The notes below the pieces were generated by a model, which did no database searches, was not told where the DNA came from, and saw only the letters and a list, made by a program, of their open reading frames with translations. From assembly GCA_037178675.1 (NCBI GenBank), contig JAYMGJ010000096.1:46884-110883 (forward strand): a DNA stretch of 64,000 bases, given 5' to 3'. The position numbers and the translations under genes were made by a program. Positions 46,401 through 59,965 of the stretch are shown here, in pieces; within the stretch, counting starts at the first letter, position 1; each line of letters starts with the position of its first letter. The stretch is from Scleroderma bovista (Eukaryota; Basidiomycota; Agaricomycetes; Boletales; Sclerodermataceae).

Positions 46401-48322
46401 GATTGAAAGGTTTGCAGGAATTGCACAAGTTGCTGTAGGACAACAGGATGACTGGCCCCAGAATCAACAGATTCTTCAAGGGCATACAGGCTTTGTCTGG
46501 TCAGTTGCATTCTCACCAGATGGAAGGTACATTGTGTCAGGTTCTTTGGATAAGACAATCCAGCTTTGGGATGCACAGACAGGTGGCCAGGTGGGCAACC
46601 CCCTCCAAGGGCACACCTCCTCAGTCCAGTCAGTTGCATTCTCACCAGATGGAAGGCACATTGTGTCAGGTTCAGAGGATGAGACAATCCGACTTTGGGA
46701 TGCACAGACAGGTGACCAGGTGGGCAACCCCCTCCAAGGGCACACCTCCTCAGTCTACTCAGTTGCATTCTCACCAGATGGAAGGCACATTGTGTCAGGT
46801 TCTTTGGATGAGACAATCCGACTTTGGGATGCACAGACAGGTGGCCAGGTGGCAACCCCCTCCAAGGGCACACCTCCTCAGTCCAGTCAGTTGCATTCTC
46901 ACCAGATGGAAGGCACATTGTGTCAGGTTCAAGGGATAACACAATCCGAGGATGCACAGACACCAGGTGGGCAACCCCCTCAAGGGCACACCTCCTCAGT
47001 CTACTCAGTTGCATTCTCACCAGATGGAAGGCACATTGTGTCAGGTTCAACAGACAGGTGGCCAGGTGGGCAACCCCCTCCAAGGGCACACCTCCTCAGT
47101 CCAGTCAGTTGCATTCTCACCAGATGGAAGGCACATTGTGTCAGGTTCTTTGGATAACACAATCCGACTTTGGGATGCACAGACAGGTGGCCAGGTGGGC
47201 AACCCCCTCCAAGGGCACACCTCCTCAGTCTACTCAGTTGCATTCTCACCAGATGGAAGGCACATTGTGTCAGGTTCTTTGGATGAGACAATCCGACTTT
47301 GGGATGCACAGACAGGTGGCCAGGTGGGCAACCCCCTCCAAGGGCACACCTCCTCAGTCCAGTCAGTTGCATTCTCACCAGATGGAAGGCACATTGTGTC
47401 AGGTTCAAGGGATAACACAATCCGACTTTGGGATGCACAGACAGGTGGCCAGGTGGGCAACCCCCTCCAAGGGCACACAGACTCAGTCTACTCAGTTGCA
47501 TTCTCACCAGATGGAAGGCACATTGTGTCAGGTTCTTTGGATGAGACAATCCGACTTTGGGATGCACAGACAGGTGGCCAGGTGGGCAACCCCCTCCAAG
47601 GGCACACCTCCTCAGTCCAGTCAGTTGCATTCTCACCAGATGGAAGGCACATTGTGTCAGGTTCAAGGGATAACACAATCCGACTTTGGGATGCACAGAC
47701 AGGTGGCCAGGTGGGCAACCCCCTCCAAGGGCACACAGACTCAGTCTACTCAGTTGCATTCTCACCAGATGGAAGGCACATTGTGTCAGGTTCTTTGGAT
47801 GAGACAATCCGACTTTGGGATGCACAGACAGGTGGCCAGGTGGGCAACCCCCTCCAAGGGCACACCTCCTCAGTCCAGTCAGTTGCATTCTCACCAGATG
47901 GAAGGCACATTGTGTCAGGTTCTTTGGATGAGACAATCCGACTTTGGGATGCACAGACACGTGGCAATGTGGGAAACACCCTTAAAGAGAAAACCACAAA
48001 TTCCCTCTCAAGTACACTCTCACCAATCCACTTCTCATCTTCAGCTGCACATGCACTCCATGATGCTCAGAGTCTTTTCATTAACATGTCCAATGTCAAT
48101 TGGGACTGCCGAGACCTGATTCATTTGCAGAATGATGGCTGGATTGTGGGTCCCAATGGGAAACAGTTGCGATGGGTGCCTCACTCATACCATAAATTGT
48201 TTTTCTATACTCCCTGGACACATCTGGTAATCCCAAGAGGTATTCCTGAGCTTGATTTGAGCAGGATGGCTCATGGCCCTGCTTGGCATAGATGTTACAC
48301 ACCTGTTCCTGAGGATAATTAG
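43489..48322 (+). pseudogene. NACHT-WD40 NLR protein (NLR 2, disrupted)
   Basis: Same architecture as NLR 1: exons 43489-43920, 43970-44140, 44192-44242, 44292-44487, 44536-46193 and 46246-48322, with introns at the same places. It has P-loop GQAGKGKSA, Walker B VVVVIDALDES, ~12 WD40 units and the same C-terminal module (GWIVGPNGKQLRWVP). Breaks: codon 91 is TGA (43759-43761) where NLR 1 has CGA, a CpG-type C-to-T change; one base is lost at ~46850 (GTGGCAACC for GTGGGCAACC); and short deletions lie at ~46955-46970 and ~47048. The first two WD indels nearly cancel, the third does not. Translation from the in-frame ATG at 44295 could bypass the exon-1 stop, but the frame then ends at ~47157 inside the propeller. 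Confidence 0.8.
46475..47975 (+). repeat. Coding WD40 array of 129-bp units (NLR 2)
   Basis: About twelve units; starts of the GGGCACAC word at 47213, 47342 and 47471 give an exact 129-bp period. Units alternate SSVQS/SSVYS/DSVYS and LDE/RDN. A 258-bp pair (47342-47599) is repeated essentially unchanged at 47600-47857, suggesting recent unequal exchange or conversion. Confidence 0.95.
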
Positions 48323-48539
48323 GTGTTTGAGACAGATATTGATTACTTTGACCTTCCTATTATTTCACCTGTGGTTTGAGTTTTTTTCAGTGTAATGATC
48401 TTCCTGCATCTCTTAGTGATACATTGTAGAAATGTGGTGTGCACAGTGAAGCTCTCACCTAATTCAGATTGCATGAAGGTATACAAATATGTATGGTCCT
48501 ACATAAACTAAATCATAGGATCATCAGCAACCTAACAAA

Positions 48540-50145
48540 TTTTCTGAAGGTCTGAAAAACTCTAATCATCTGAAAAAAGCTGGCATCAGTAGAGTGAATC
48601 TGATATTCTGAAAAGAACCAAAATTCTGGTGTTCTGGCTCTCTGATGATCTGAAAGTCTGAAAACATCTGATATCAAAACTTTTCAGAAATTCTCAGACA
48701 GTTCAGACCATCAGAGGCCCAGAAGATCAGATTATCAGTGATTCTCAGAGCATCAGACAACCAGGCAGTAAGAAGAGCTAACTTCCAGACATTCTCAGTG
48801 ATTTTCAGTGATTCTCAAACTGTTTCAGTGATTCTCAGATCATCAGGTAATCAGATATTCAGAATAGCAGAAATCAAGATTTCCAGATCTTTTGTACTTC
48901 AGACACTAAGGGTATTGTCAGACTATTTCATCTCATCAGATGGTCAGTCCATCAGGCCTCCAGATATTCTCTGATTATCTCAGAACAAAATTTCATCAGA
49001 CAGTCAGAATAACAGACCTCCAAGGTCATTCAGATTATCAGAGAGTGAGTACATCAGACCCTTTGATATTTTCAGAATGTTTCAGATATTCTCTAATCAT
49101 TAGATGATCAGATAGTCAGGAGAGCAGTTATTCAGTTCTTTTCAGACCACCAGATAGCAAGTACCTGAGGTTTTCAGATTGATTCAGAATATTTCAGATC
49201 ACAAGGCAGTCAGAAACTTAGGATAGTAGTCCACCAGTGGTTTCCAGTCCACCAGAACATTAGAACAAAAGTCTCCTAGTTGTTTTCAAATGATTAGGTA
49301 GTCAGAGACTCAGTATCACAGTCCCCCAGTTGTGCTCAGATCATCAGAACATTAGAAAAAATGTATCCTAGTTGTTCTCAGATTATCATGTAGTCAGAGA
49401 CTCAGTATCCCAGTCCCCCAGTTGTTCTCAGACCATCAGAATATTAGAACACCAGTCCCCAGTTATTCTCAGATCATCATGTACTCAGAGGCTTTGTATA
49501 GTAGTTCTCCAGCTGTTCTCAGATCATCAGATAGTCAGAGATTCTGTGTAATAGTCCCCCAATGTTTCTCAGACCATCAGAACATTAGAACACCAGTCTC
49601 CCAGTTGTTCTCATATGATCAGGTAGTCAGATCATCAGCAAAACAGCACTTTTCCCACCCCAAGTTTTGACATGTTACATGAGTGATTCAGTTTCTACAC
49701 TCTAACCCAGTATGTAAAAGGCTTATTTTGGATACAAAGAAGGTTCAGTGAAACTTTTAGGTAAGGTCTATAGGCCAGTTTTTTTGTTCATTTTCTGTAC
49801 AGCTCTGTATTACTGGGTACCTTTCTGTAATTTTCTGTAATTAGCTGTACAGACTCTACAGAGCAAAGGGTTGTTTTGCTGATGATACTCAGTATCACAG
49901 TCCACCAATTGTTTTCAGATCATCAGGCAGTCAGAGGCTCAGTATTATAGCCCCCTGATACTTCCCAGACCATCAGGACATTAGAACATCAGTCCCACAG
50001 TTGTTCTCATATGATTAGGTAGTAAGAGACTCAGTATAGTAGTCCCCCAATTGTTCTCAGACTATCAGAACACTAGAATACCAGTCCCACAGTTGTTTTC
50101 ACATGATCATGTAGTCAGATATTCAAGTATAGCAGTTCTCCAGTG
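48540..50145. repeat. Degenerate CAGATCATCAG minisatellite
   Basis: 48540-49250 is built of loose CAGA(T/C)xATCAGA words. 49250-49660 and 49880-50145 are more regular: ~45-bp monomers in A/B pairs, CCAGTTGTTCTCAGACCATC + AGAACATTAGAACACCAGTC alternating with CAGATCATCAGGTAGTCAGA + GACTCAGTAT. The gap 49660-49880 is unrelated. Nothing coding. Confidence 0.75.
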
Positions 50146-50484
50146 GATTTAGTATTAGTTGATAGACCACACTAGCACATATATTGTTTGCAGAATACAA
50201 TTGTCCCTCAATTTGAATATCAGCTTGAATACTTCCTTTGAACTCCTCTCAGTCCTCCTCTGTTGCCTCTGCCTTCTGGCAACTCCAACCTTTCATCAGA
50301 CCTGCATATCTCTGTCCTTCTGTCCTCTGAAATACAAGGATGTAGGTACTATCACAAGGGCACAGTACATATGCTGAAACCAAAGTCCTCACAATCTCTG
50401 CAACCTCTCTGCCTGTTGTCAACACCCAAGTTTGTACAAAAGGCCAAGAAGAATATGAACAAAAGAAAACACAACAGGCATTCT

Positions 50485-51429
<945 letters not shown>

Positions 51430-52002
51430 AGTAGTGTTGGGCTTGGGTGTGGTATTGTCATGCGGTTCAAGACCAATGAGGACCAATCTTGGGATGTTGT
51501 AACCAGTCTCCTTGAGTTTGGCATTGAGCACACACAAGCCCAAGAACAGGGTCAAAAAGGTGACGAGGAAAGAGAGGAGGAAGAGGCAATGTTGAGACAT
51601 GTGTGGACACTTGTTTCTGCAGTTGCCTTGGCAGTTCAAATCTCCTCTGCCTCCTCCTCCTTGTCCTTGTTGCTCAAGCCCAATGCTGGTCATGGCAAAT
51701 ACACAAAAAAAAGGACATAGTAAAGTGGTACATGTGACCTCACAAGGATGAGATAAATCAATAAATGTCCTTCCATGAATTTTTCCAAGTCCAACAATGT
51801 CCTTTCTGATGAATTCTGTTCACATGTTGAGGGGATATGGTCAACCAAAGTTGAGTAGTTTTTTTTTGGTAAACAAGTCACATGGCCAAGTTGCCTGGAA
51901 AGGACAGTAATTACTTGCAAGACTTGGGATAAGCCATCTAGTACTAGTAATATCAGATTTATAGAGATTTGTCAAATTGTAATTCAATTTGGTATACTGT
52001 GA
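51430..52002. other. No recognisable gene
   Basis: Sequence between the reductase remnant and the Plavaka copy 2 end. Frames are short or low complexity, and no element terminus was recognised. Confidence 0.4.
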
Positions 52003-54297
52003 TCAGAAAGCTAATTGAAATGCATGATAATCAGAATACTTGTTAACATAGAACAAAAGAAAAGCAGAAAGTGAATCTGAATAGTGCAAATCATGTGGTA
52101 CACACTCATTACCATAAATGCCTATCAAGTGAGCTGGTCTCAAGATACTATCCAAATGAATAACACCCACTAAAGGATCACCACTTTCATCATACTCATG
52201 CTCAACCATCCACATACCTGTGCTTGCACAGGGCTCATTTCCATTAGTTGTGAATCACTGTACTAAAGTACATGGATAGTGCACATTTTGAAAATCAAAT
52301 GAAAAGAATAGCAACACCTGAGCCAGATATAATCCCTGAAATCCTGGAAGAGTGGGATCCCTTTCTACAAACACACAGTCATAGTGAGGTGGTCCATTTC
52401 TCCATGAGGAAGTTGCATGAATACACTGCCAATGCATCCCATTTTCCCCAGAGAGATCACTTGGAGCATAAAATGTTGCAATTGCTGAACTAAATGAATA
52501 TCCTGAATCAATCACCCTTGGACATTTAGAGATATCAGGAGGGTCCATATGTTCTGAGTTTCCTAGGTGCTATTGAGAAAATGCAGTTAATAAGAAATAA
52601 TGTTATTCCATTACATTATTTAGAAGAAAATTCAAACTTACATGGTGTTTGTGCAAGTACTACAACTGCACTTATTTTTTCACCACTATCCATCTCAGCT
52701 TCCTGAAGATGAGTGTCATTATCAAGTAGAGAATGTTCAATGACATCTTCATGGTCCACAGCATCAATATCTTGTGGTAACAGTGGTTTATCCAAAAGGC
52801 CTAAAGGACAATGATTGAATATATCATACATTATTCCCAATTTATTAGGCTTACCTTGAGCAAAACATTTTGCTTGAAATTGTGCCAGCTTATCTTGACA
52901 CTGGTTAATTAGAAGCACTTGTCCCAGCTCCTCATTTTTATTGGATCTCCAATAAGGCATTTTGACAGCTCGAATATGCTTGGACTCTACAATAGAAGTA
53001 GAAATGCCATTTGGAGCACCAAAAAGCTCTATAGCTTCACAATAATGTTTGAGTGCATGAATTCAAGGAATAGATATGCCCTCTGTTTCAAAATGTTGGA
53101 GAGCATTATCAAGAGCATCCAAATCTGCCTCATCCAGACTTGATTGACGAACAATATAACAGAAATCCAGAAAGGCTGCAAGGGCTTGTACCATTTGATT
53201 AGGTACATATCCTGCAATAGCTGGAAGATAAACCTAATAAAACATGAGCTCTTATAAAGCTGAATGGTAATACTAATATTCCAACCTTCATTAATCCCTT
53301 GGAATCATTCCCTGTCCACTGTTTAAATCCATGCCCTTCTGGAAATTGTCTGAGGCCAGGAAAAGGTGGTACAGCTGCAATCCTACACCACAATTAAAGC
53401 AAGTCACATAAATTATCAATTTCAACATACCAACAATCAATATCAGCCATAACAGCTTCAAAGTTATTCTTGTAGTGCTTCTTTAAATATGCCTCCACCC
53501 ATGTCACAAGATGATCCTTGAATGTGCCCTTAATAATTTGATGCAAAATATCTGGAGCAAGAAGCTCATGAATATTTGCATGTGGAAAGCTAGTGGTGAA
53601 GGGCTACAATAGAAGGATGTATTATAAGCTTGAATACTATTGTGTCACTATTAGTAAGATAGTTACCAAAATATCATCCACTATCCCATATTTTTGCCAT
53701 AGGATATGAGATGCAAATGCATTCATTAAAACCGGGGTATATTCATGATTGCGCAATATAGCATCAGGATCATTATTCAAATCAGCATGATTAGCAGTGC
53801 ATCTAAATAATGATGAAATCATTACTATACTATTTAGTGATTAAATTGCCATCACTTACTTTGGACACCACCCTTGAACTATGCAAGCTAATAAAGCTTG
53901 TTCAGGATAGTCAGCAAGATAAGGACCAAACCTATATATTGCTTTGCAATAATGTCCATCAGCACATTTCACTATTTGAGGTTTTGACATTGCTGGGTGC
54001 ATAGCATGGAAGATAGCTCCCAAAGAAGTATGAAAAGGTGCCTCTGAAAGGTGCAAAACTCTGGATCAGATTCAAATTCTCTGTCTGCTGAAAGTAGTCT
54101 TATTAGTAAAATATATGATATACAGTACAATTTTAATGACTTACTCTTGGGTATTGAAAGGAATCCTAGTAGGCTCACAGCCTCACCATGTGCACATCTC
54201 ATCCCATTGTGCACATTCCCTATAGAAACATATAGTGGATAATATTCATTGTTTCCAGTGGCAATTGAAACTGTGGTTTTGTTGCTGCCCAATATAA
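52003..54297 (-). pseudogene. Plavaka transposase copy 2, C-terminal half
   Basis: Reads from GSNKTTVSIATGNNEYYPLY (54292) through YRFGPYLADYPEQALLACIV, APDILHQIIKGTFKDHL, PFPGLRQFPEGHGFKQWTGN, QALAAFLDFCYIVRQ, to the C-terminal blocks CIHATSSWRNGPPHYDCVFV and ILRPAHLIGIYG. These are the parts missing from copy 1. Several small introns are visible and stops interrupt the stretch 52560-53030. The N-terminal half lies at 61441-62938; the break at 54298 is the edge of a TIR element. Confidence 0.85.
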
Positions 54298-54959
54298 TTA
54301 GGGATCAGTGTGGGTATACTCATGGGTATCTGAGAGCTTACCCATACCCATACCCACCATGGGTAAGTACCCACCATCATGGGTGTGGGTATTCCTGTGG
54401 GTATTTACCCTGTCATAGGTGGGTATCACATGGGGAGGTGATGACCATATCACACATGGTGGTAAGGGGGTTGGTATGGGTGACTACCATTGTGATGCCA
54501 GTAACTGGCTACAGGTACAGGTGGCCACCATATTATAGAAAGGTGGTGGTCTGCACAGGGAAGGTCTAGCCTGAAAGAAGGGAGAAGGAGAGCTGTAGGT
54601 AACCTCAGTAGTCTGGCAAGCTACTGTTATATTAGTATATACCTGTAGGTAACTACAAGGTATCAGTATGTAGATGTGGTCAGTATGGAATGGTACTCAC
54701 CCTCAGTAGTCTGGCAAGCTACTGAGGGAACTATAGTAATAGAAACTACTGTAGTGCGATGTATGCTTATGTAAGTATATAAACAAACCATAACAGTCTG
54801 TTTATCTCCAACACTCCCCCATAAACAGAGTGGTGTGATGGAAAGAAAGGATAGTAAAAGTAATCAATGAATGTACTTAGCTATATCCAATAAAATGTTG
54901 TTCCAAATGAATGTGTCCAATTCAAATAGAATTTGAGACTTGTTGATGCCAAGGTTTGT

Positions 54960-57900
54960 TGAGTGCATGACTTCTGCATCATTGCCCAATTTGGTAAGTC
55001 ACATCGCACCCATATCTCTGCTGATTGCAGTGTGTGCAGGAGCTCATCCGTAGTCTCTGTCATCACACCAAGGCTCCCCCTGCTTCCTATACTTGAAAGT
55101 AAGTTTACTAACCCTTCTGATTCACTTTTTAGGTCTCCATGTCGACTGGATCATGTTAATGCATCCAAGGTGAGTTGTCTCAACTTCCTGCGCATGACTG
55201 ATGTTTCTAGGTTTGATCTTGATTTGCCCATGTTGATGCCTGGGTCTATAGACCATATAGGCATGGTTCGGGTCAGTTCTGCATGGCTGCGTGATGTGTG
55301 CACGTCTCAGGTGAGTCGTTTCATTTTGTTGTGCTTGGCTGATGTTTATTCACTTGAACTTGAGCCTTCCGCATTGCCATCAACACCTGACAGTTCCATA
55401 TGGACATCTTTTGGGTTGGATGGATGGTATGGATGACACTGGTAAGTCGTTGTTTTGAATTCTTCGATTTTGGCACTTGAGCTGACTTCCTACAGCCAGC
55501 AGCACTGCTTTGACTCATTTCGAGTTGACGTTGCCACTGCTTGTCGTGTTGCCCATGTTGCCATCATCTCCATTTCGGTCACCATCACCCTCAACAGCCT
55601 TTTCGACCTCAATGCTTGGCACAAATGCCTTGACTCTCTCCACACACATGCTCTCGACTCGTCCAAAGACGATCTGTCAATTCATGGTGCCCAATGCCTC
55701 AACTGGCACATTTGACGGTACATACATGTCGCTGTCTCCAATGCTGACCCTTTTCCATTGACTGGTAGGCTTTGCCGTCACGATTTCAATCCCATTAGGT
55801 GAGTTTCATGTCTCTGACTCTTTTGTGCACATTCTAACGTTCTTCATTGCATTTTCAGCCATTTCCATCACGTTTCCAATGCAGTGTGTGTCTGTGTGTA
55901 TGCTCGGCACATCTGCATGGCTCCCGCAGCCATTTTGTGCATCTGGAGTCCATCTCGTGGTCTCCATAGGTAAGTCTGGCATATTCGACTTGTTTTGACA
56001 TGTTCTGACAATTCTGCTATCATTTGTAGCTATTATCATGTCCATTTCAATGCATGGCACATCTGTGTGCCTGTTCAACATTTCTGTGGGGTCTCCACAG
56101 CCGTTTGGCTCATCTGGAGTCCATTTTGTGGCACTAATAGGTGAGTCTGGCAGTTTCTTTCGCCTTGGGGGTATGCTGACGATTTCTGTCACATTTGCAG
56201 GTGTATTCACGTGCATCTGAACACTTGGCACATCTGTGTGCCTGTTCAATGTGTCCATGTGGATTCCAACACCATCCGTCATGTTTACGATGCGTTTCGC
56301 ATCCCTAACACCTAGGTACATCTCTGCACCCTCACCGTAACTTATTCCATCCATTTCAGTGCTGTCCGACATCCTCAACATGTCCGTCAACTCTCTCGAC
56401 ACATCTGCCTGGCAGCTCAACACATCTGCTCAGTTTCCACAGCCGTTCATGTCACCTGCACATGATCTCATGCCTCCAAGGTGCACGCGCAGTATCCCAC
56501 CACCGTCTGGGCTCTCCGACTGGATCAACATGGTCTGGAGCTGCATGAGCTCATTCAGAGCATCTATGTGCTCAATTCCACGGTCTGGACTGCTGGCAGT
56601 CTTGTCAACACTTGCTCACCCACTTGTACTGCCCTCGCAGCCCTCTGACTCAACACCATCAACATTTACAAGCCTGAGTCACTTGTTGTCACGCACCAAA
56701 GGTGTTTGGTACTGTGAACATGGAGAAAGTTAGCCAATGAATCAATGTAAAGAATGCACACCCAAGATCTGTTGAAAGATTGCCCCGACTTGAGGGATAG
56801 AGACAGCACTCACTATCTCTCTCACACAAAGTCAAGACTATCCTTATGCAAAGGATGAGTACAAGCTCATTGTAGCCATTTATCACACAAGAATGACTAT
56901 CCTGGTGCAAGAGATGACTGCCAACGTCTAGCAGTCACCACTCGTGCAAGGACCAGCCAAGAAGCAGAAGAATTCAAAGAAGATGACTGTTTTTGGTATG
57001 AGAAAGGAATGCAAGCAACTGCAGTCCAACTCCCATACCAGAGCAACCAAAGAAGAAGAAGAAACAATAGAGAAACAAAGGAGAAAGAGAAGAAACAAAT
57101 TTTAGTGCCCAAATGTCAAAATTAGGTGACCAGTGCCGGCATTCCAATGTTGTGAATAGCTCCACCATTTCTGAAGCTATCAAGCACGTGACTATATGGT
57201 CAGAAAGCCTAGACCGTGGTCTATCTGCCTGTCAAGTTCCGACATAAATCTGTTCATTTCCCACAGAGATATTTCACCCGCAATCCAGACCTCCACTCTA
57301 TCACTCACTATGGAGTCTGCATTTTCTCTGGAACATTTCTCTGCTATTGCAGCAGACCTCAACTATGTCCTGCTCTTGGGACAGCCTCTCCCAGAGCTCC
57401 TGTGCACTGTCTGGCACATATCTTCCCAGCCTGCTCCCTCAGTCCCTCTTGTTCTCAGTCAGTGTGTTCTCCTTGTCAGTCCTGCATCGCGCACGTACTT
57501 TGGTCACCTCAAGTCTATTGTTAGACTTGAAGATTCATATCTGGTTGTTTCCGTGTCTCCTGAGTCCTCTGCATATGGTCCTTTTGTCCCAGAGTCCTGT
57601 CACATCCATCTCCCACTGTCATTCATCTCGCTTCCCTGGACATGTTGAATCTGCTACTTGCGATTCTCTTCCCTGCTATCCCACAGCAAACATGAATGAA
57701 ACAGTGCTCTAGAACCCTTCTTAGGAACCCTTACAGAGTACAGAACCTTCTCCCTACTGCTCTAGAGAAGACTGTACTTGGGGAGCACCAATTTTCACAT
57801 TTTTGCCCTACAGAAGCTCAACCCAAGGGATTTGTGACACTCTGTGACCAGCTGTGACTCTACTTGTCATTCCAGGCCCCCTGACACTGCTCCTGTGGTC

Positions 57901-59965
57901 GGATCAGTTCTTTTATTATCCCCCAGCCACTCCCATCAGTGGCACTGCTTCAGAAGCTCATCTCCAGATCTAAAGTTCAATAAATCATAGGTTGTGCTTC
58001 CCTTCTTTCTGAGTCACACAGAGTCACACTGGCTCACTCTGACTCACTCTGCTGCACATTATTCATCCCCTCTTGGCATTACAAATCTCCATTATTCCCC
58101 TTATCAATCACTTACCAATCATCCTTCAAATCATGCTTATTATGCTGCTTATCAATTCATGACTCATGCCCCTATGATTCATATGCATTATGTCATCACA
58201 TATGCTCATTTAGCTTTGATCTACTCATCCCATGCTTTCCCCCCCTCTCTTTTGGGCCCCATGCAATGATCTCTCCATATTCTTAGTTATGCACCCCTTT
58301 TTACCTATGTTTTTGCTCTTTCTTTTGGCTCAGCAGCTTGTTTAGGCTCTCCCCATCAATTACTCAGCCTGATTACACTGCTTACTGATCGCTTACCAAT
58401 TCCTTACCAATCTCTTACCAAGCACTTTGTCATTTGTGCTTACTGGGCCACAGCCCCTCCTGTATATAAACCAGCAGCCAAAGGCTGCAAGGAAGTGTCT
58501 GCTTCCCCCTCAATAAAGCGACCACATTCACTCTCCCTCACTGTCTATAAGCTCTATCTCTGTCTTTGGACTTGTAGGTCACTCAGTGCTGGCCTAAAGC
58601 TCCTATATTGCTGTTTATCAGATATATCTTGTATCTGATCATTTCTCTAGGCTGAAGTGCAGTCTAGCTCATCTGTCCACTCCATCTCATCACTGTCCAT
58701 CACATTCTTGAAGCAGGAGCTGTCCCCTTGCTTCCCCCTTGCTCCATCACTGTTATATCCCCCCTATCATCAATCTATCATCGCTCTTCACTCCCAGGAC
58801 TCTTCCTAACTACTGTGGTAGGCTGAAGAAGAGTCAATCCCATCCCCAGTCACATATATTCCCCATCAGAAGCCCTTCCCTTCCCTTCTGCACCTTGCCT
58901 GAAGGCGTGCAGCATATCCCCCACAGGAGATTAGATACCAGATATGCAAAGGAAGACCACCACTTGCATATTGCTGTCATTTGGTGTCGGTTGTTGGTTG
59001 TTCTGACCTCTTCCCTCACTTAGGCACACATCATATGAACCATCTGCATGCTCAACAGCTGCATTAGATGTGTTCTCGCTGCTTTTTGGGTCACTCACCT
59101 TGCTGCTCGCATATACTAACCACTCCCCCTCGAGCGGCAGTTCATGTGCGCTAGGTACATTTGTGTTTGTGTTTTTGTCGTGCTGACAGCTTTCTTTGCA
59201 GTAAAATTTTGTTTGTTGAATTCACAATTGGTATTCATGATCCCTGTTGCCCTTGTCAACTCCACAGACCCTCTCCACCGGTTCTCTGCCCAGCATGGCT
59301 GTCCTGTTGATGTCCGCATCCATTTCGGGTGGTTTGGCCAACTGGACCATTCTGATCATGTGTCCTGCCATCACGACACTGTCTGCTGCCTCCTGCTTGC
59401 ACTTGCCTGGCTTGCCATCAATTGGCAGCCTCAGTGTCAGCAGCAGTGAGTTTTGCAGTACATTTTGTGTTTTGTGTGGCACGCTTTTGAGTATTGCAGG
59501 TATCATCTCTGCACCCTTGGTGCTAGTGCCCTTCACCGATGTCTCTAGGCTCGTGTGTGGGTCTTTGGTGCATCCAACATTTCTGATGTTGACATCTTTG
59601 ATGCCTTGAGTGAGGGCTTTCATTGGTAGGTCTTCCCATTCTGCACCTATGGCTGCATTCTTGCTTGTAGGAGTTTCTGCTGACAGATCACATTTGGCAT
59701 CGTTTGTGCAGGTCACAAGTTTCTTTGTGTGGGGGTCCACAATTGGTTTGTGGTTGCGGAAACAATTTGCAAGGTAGTTGAAAATTTCATGCGTGGTGTC
59801 AAGTTTCCGAATAGGGCGTAGAATAGTGATAGGGACTGTAGTGTAAAATGTCCATTTCAGTATGGCATCTAGACACTCCCAGTCGTAGCTCCCATCATCT
59901 GGTTGCCAGCCAGCTAGGACTCCGAGTGGTTCTGTTATGTCCATGGCTGTGGCCTCAATCACCTT
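54960..59965 (-). pseudogene. Copia gag, split by a long LTR
   Basis: The 5' part (59962-59222) is open for ~246 codons and includes LDAILKWTFYTTVPITILRP and KLDTTHEIFNYLANCF, the capsid-like pattern of fungal copia gag. It is interrupted at 59030 by long LTR copy 3, and the remaining gag lies at 56686-54960. There an open stretch (56423-55806) contains tandem 171-bp (57-aa) units (PNGCGDPTEMLNRHTDVPC, QNGCGSHADVPSIHTDTHC). Further units downstream are broken by stops. No zinc knuckle was seen. Confidence 0.65.
56687..59030 (+). repeat. Long LTR family, copy 3 (complete, 2344 bp)
   Basis: Begins TGTCACGCACCAAAGG and ends CTTAGGCACACA (TG...CA). It has a TATA box (TGTATATAAACC, 58461) and a polyadenylation signal (AATAAA, 58512) ~50 bp apart, as in an LTR U3-R junction. 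It contains the conserved open frame 57196-57648. No target duplication is seen (CTTGT versus TCATA), so it may be a solo LTR formed between different elements. It lies inside copia gag. Confidence 0.85.

Larger units (their letters stand above)
43352..48505. repeat. Right arm of the inverted duplication (NLR 2)
   Basis: Inverted copy of 32385-37905, starting ~135 bp upstream of the NLR 2 start codon and ending ~180 bp after its stop. Exon and intron sizes are the same as in the left arm except for the WD40 array and a 51-nt longer first exon. The core between the arms is ~5.4 kb. Confidence 0.85.

Noticed and set aside
46475..47975. CRISPR-like regular repeats
   Set aside because: The period is 129 bp, the whole unit is coding WD40 sequence, there are no unique spacers, and the genome is eukaryotic.
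54990..56230. A series of GT-AG intron-like signals on the plus strand, spaced ~171 bp in part
   Set aside because: They recur because the underlying gag repeat unit is 171 bp; the minus strand carries the long open gag frame, and the would-be plus-strand exons give no sensible protein.
56681..59035. Target-site duplication around long LTR copy 3
   Set aside because: Flanks CTTGT and TCATA do not match; the copy is kept as an LTR on the evidence of its ends and the other two copies only.
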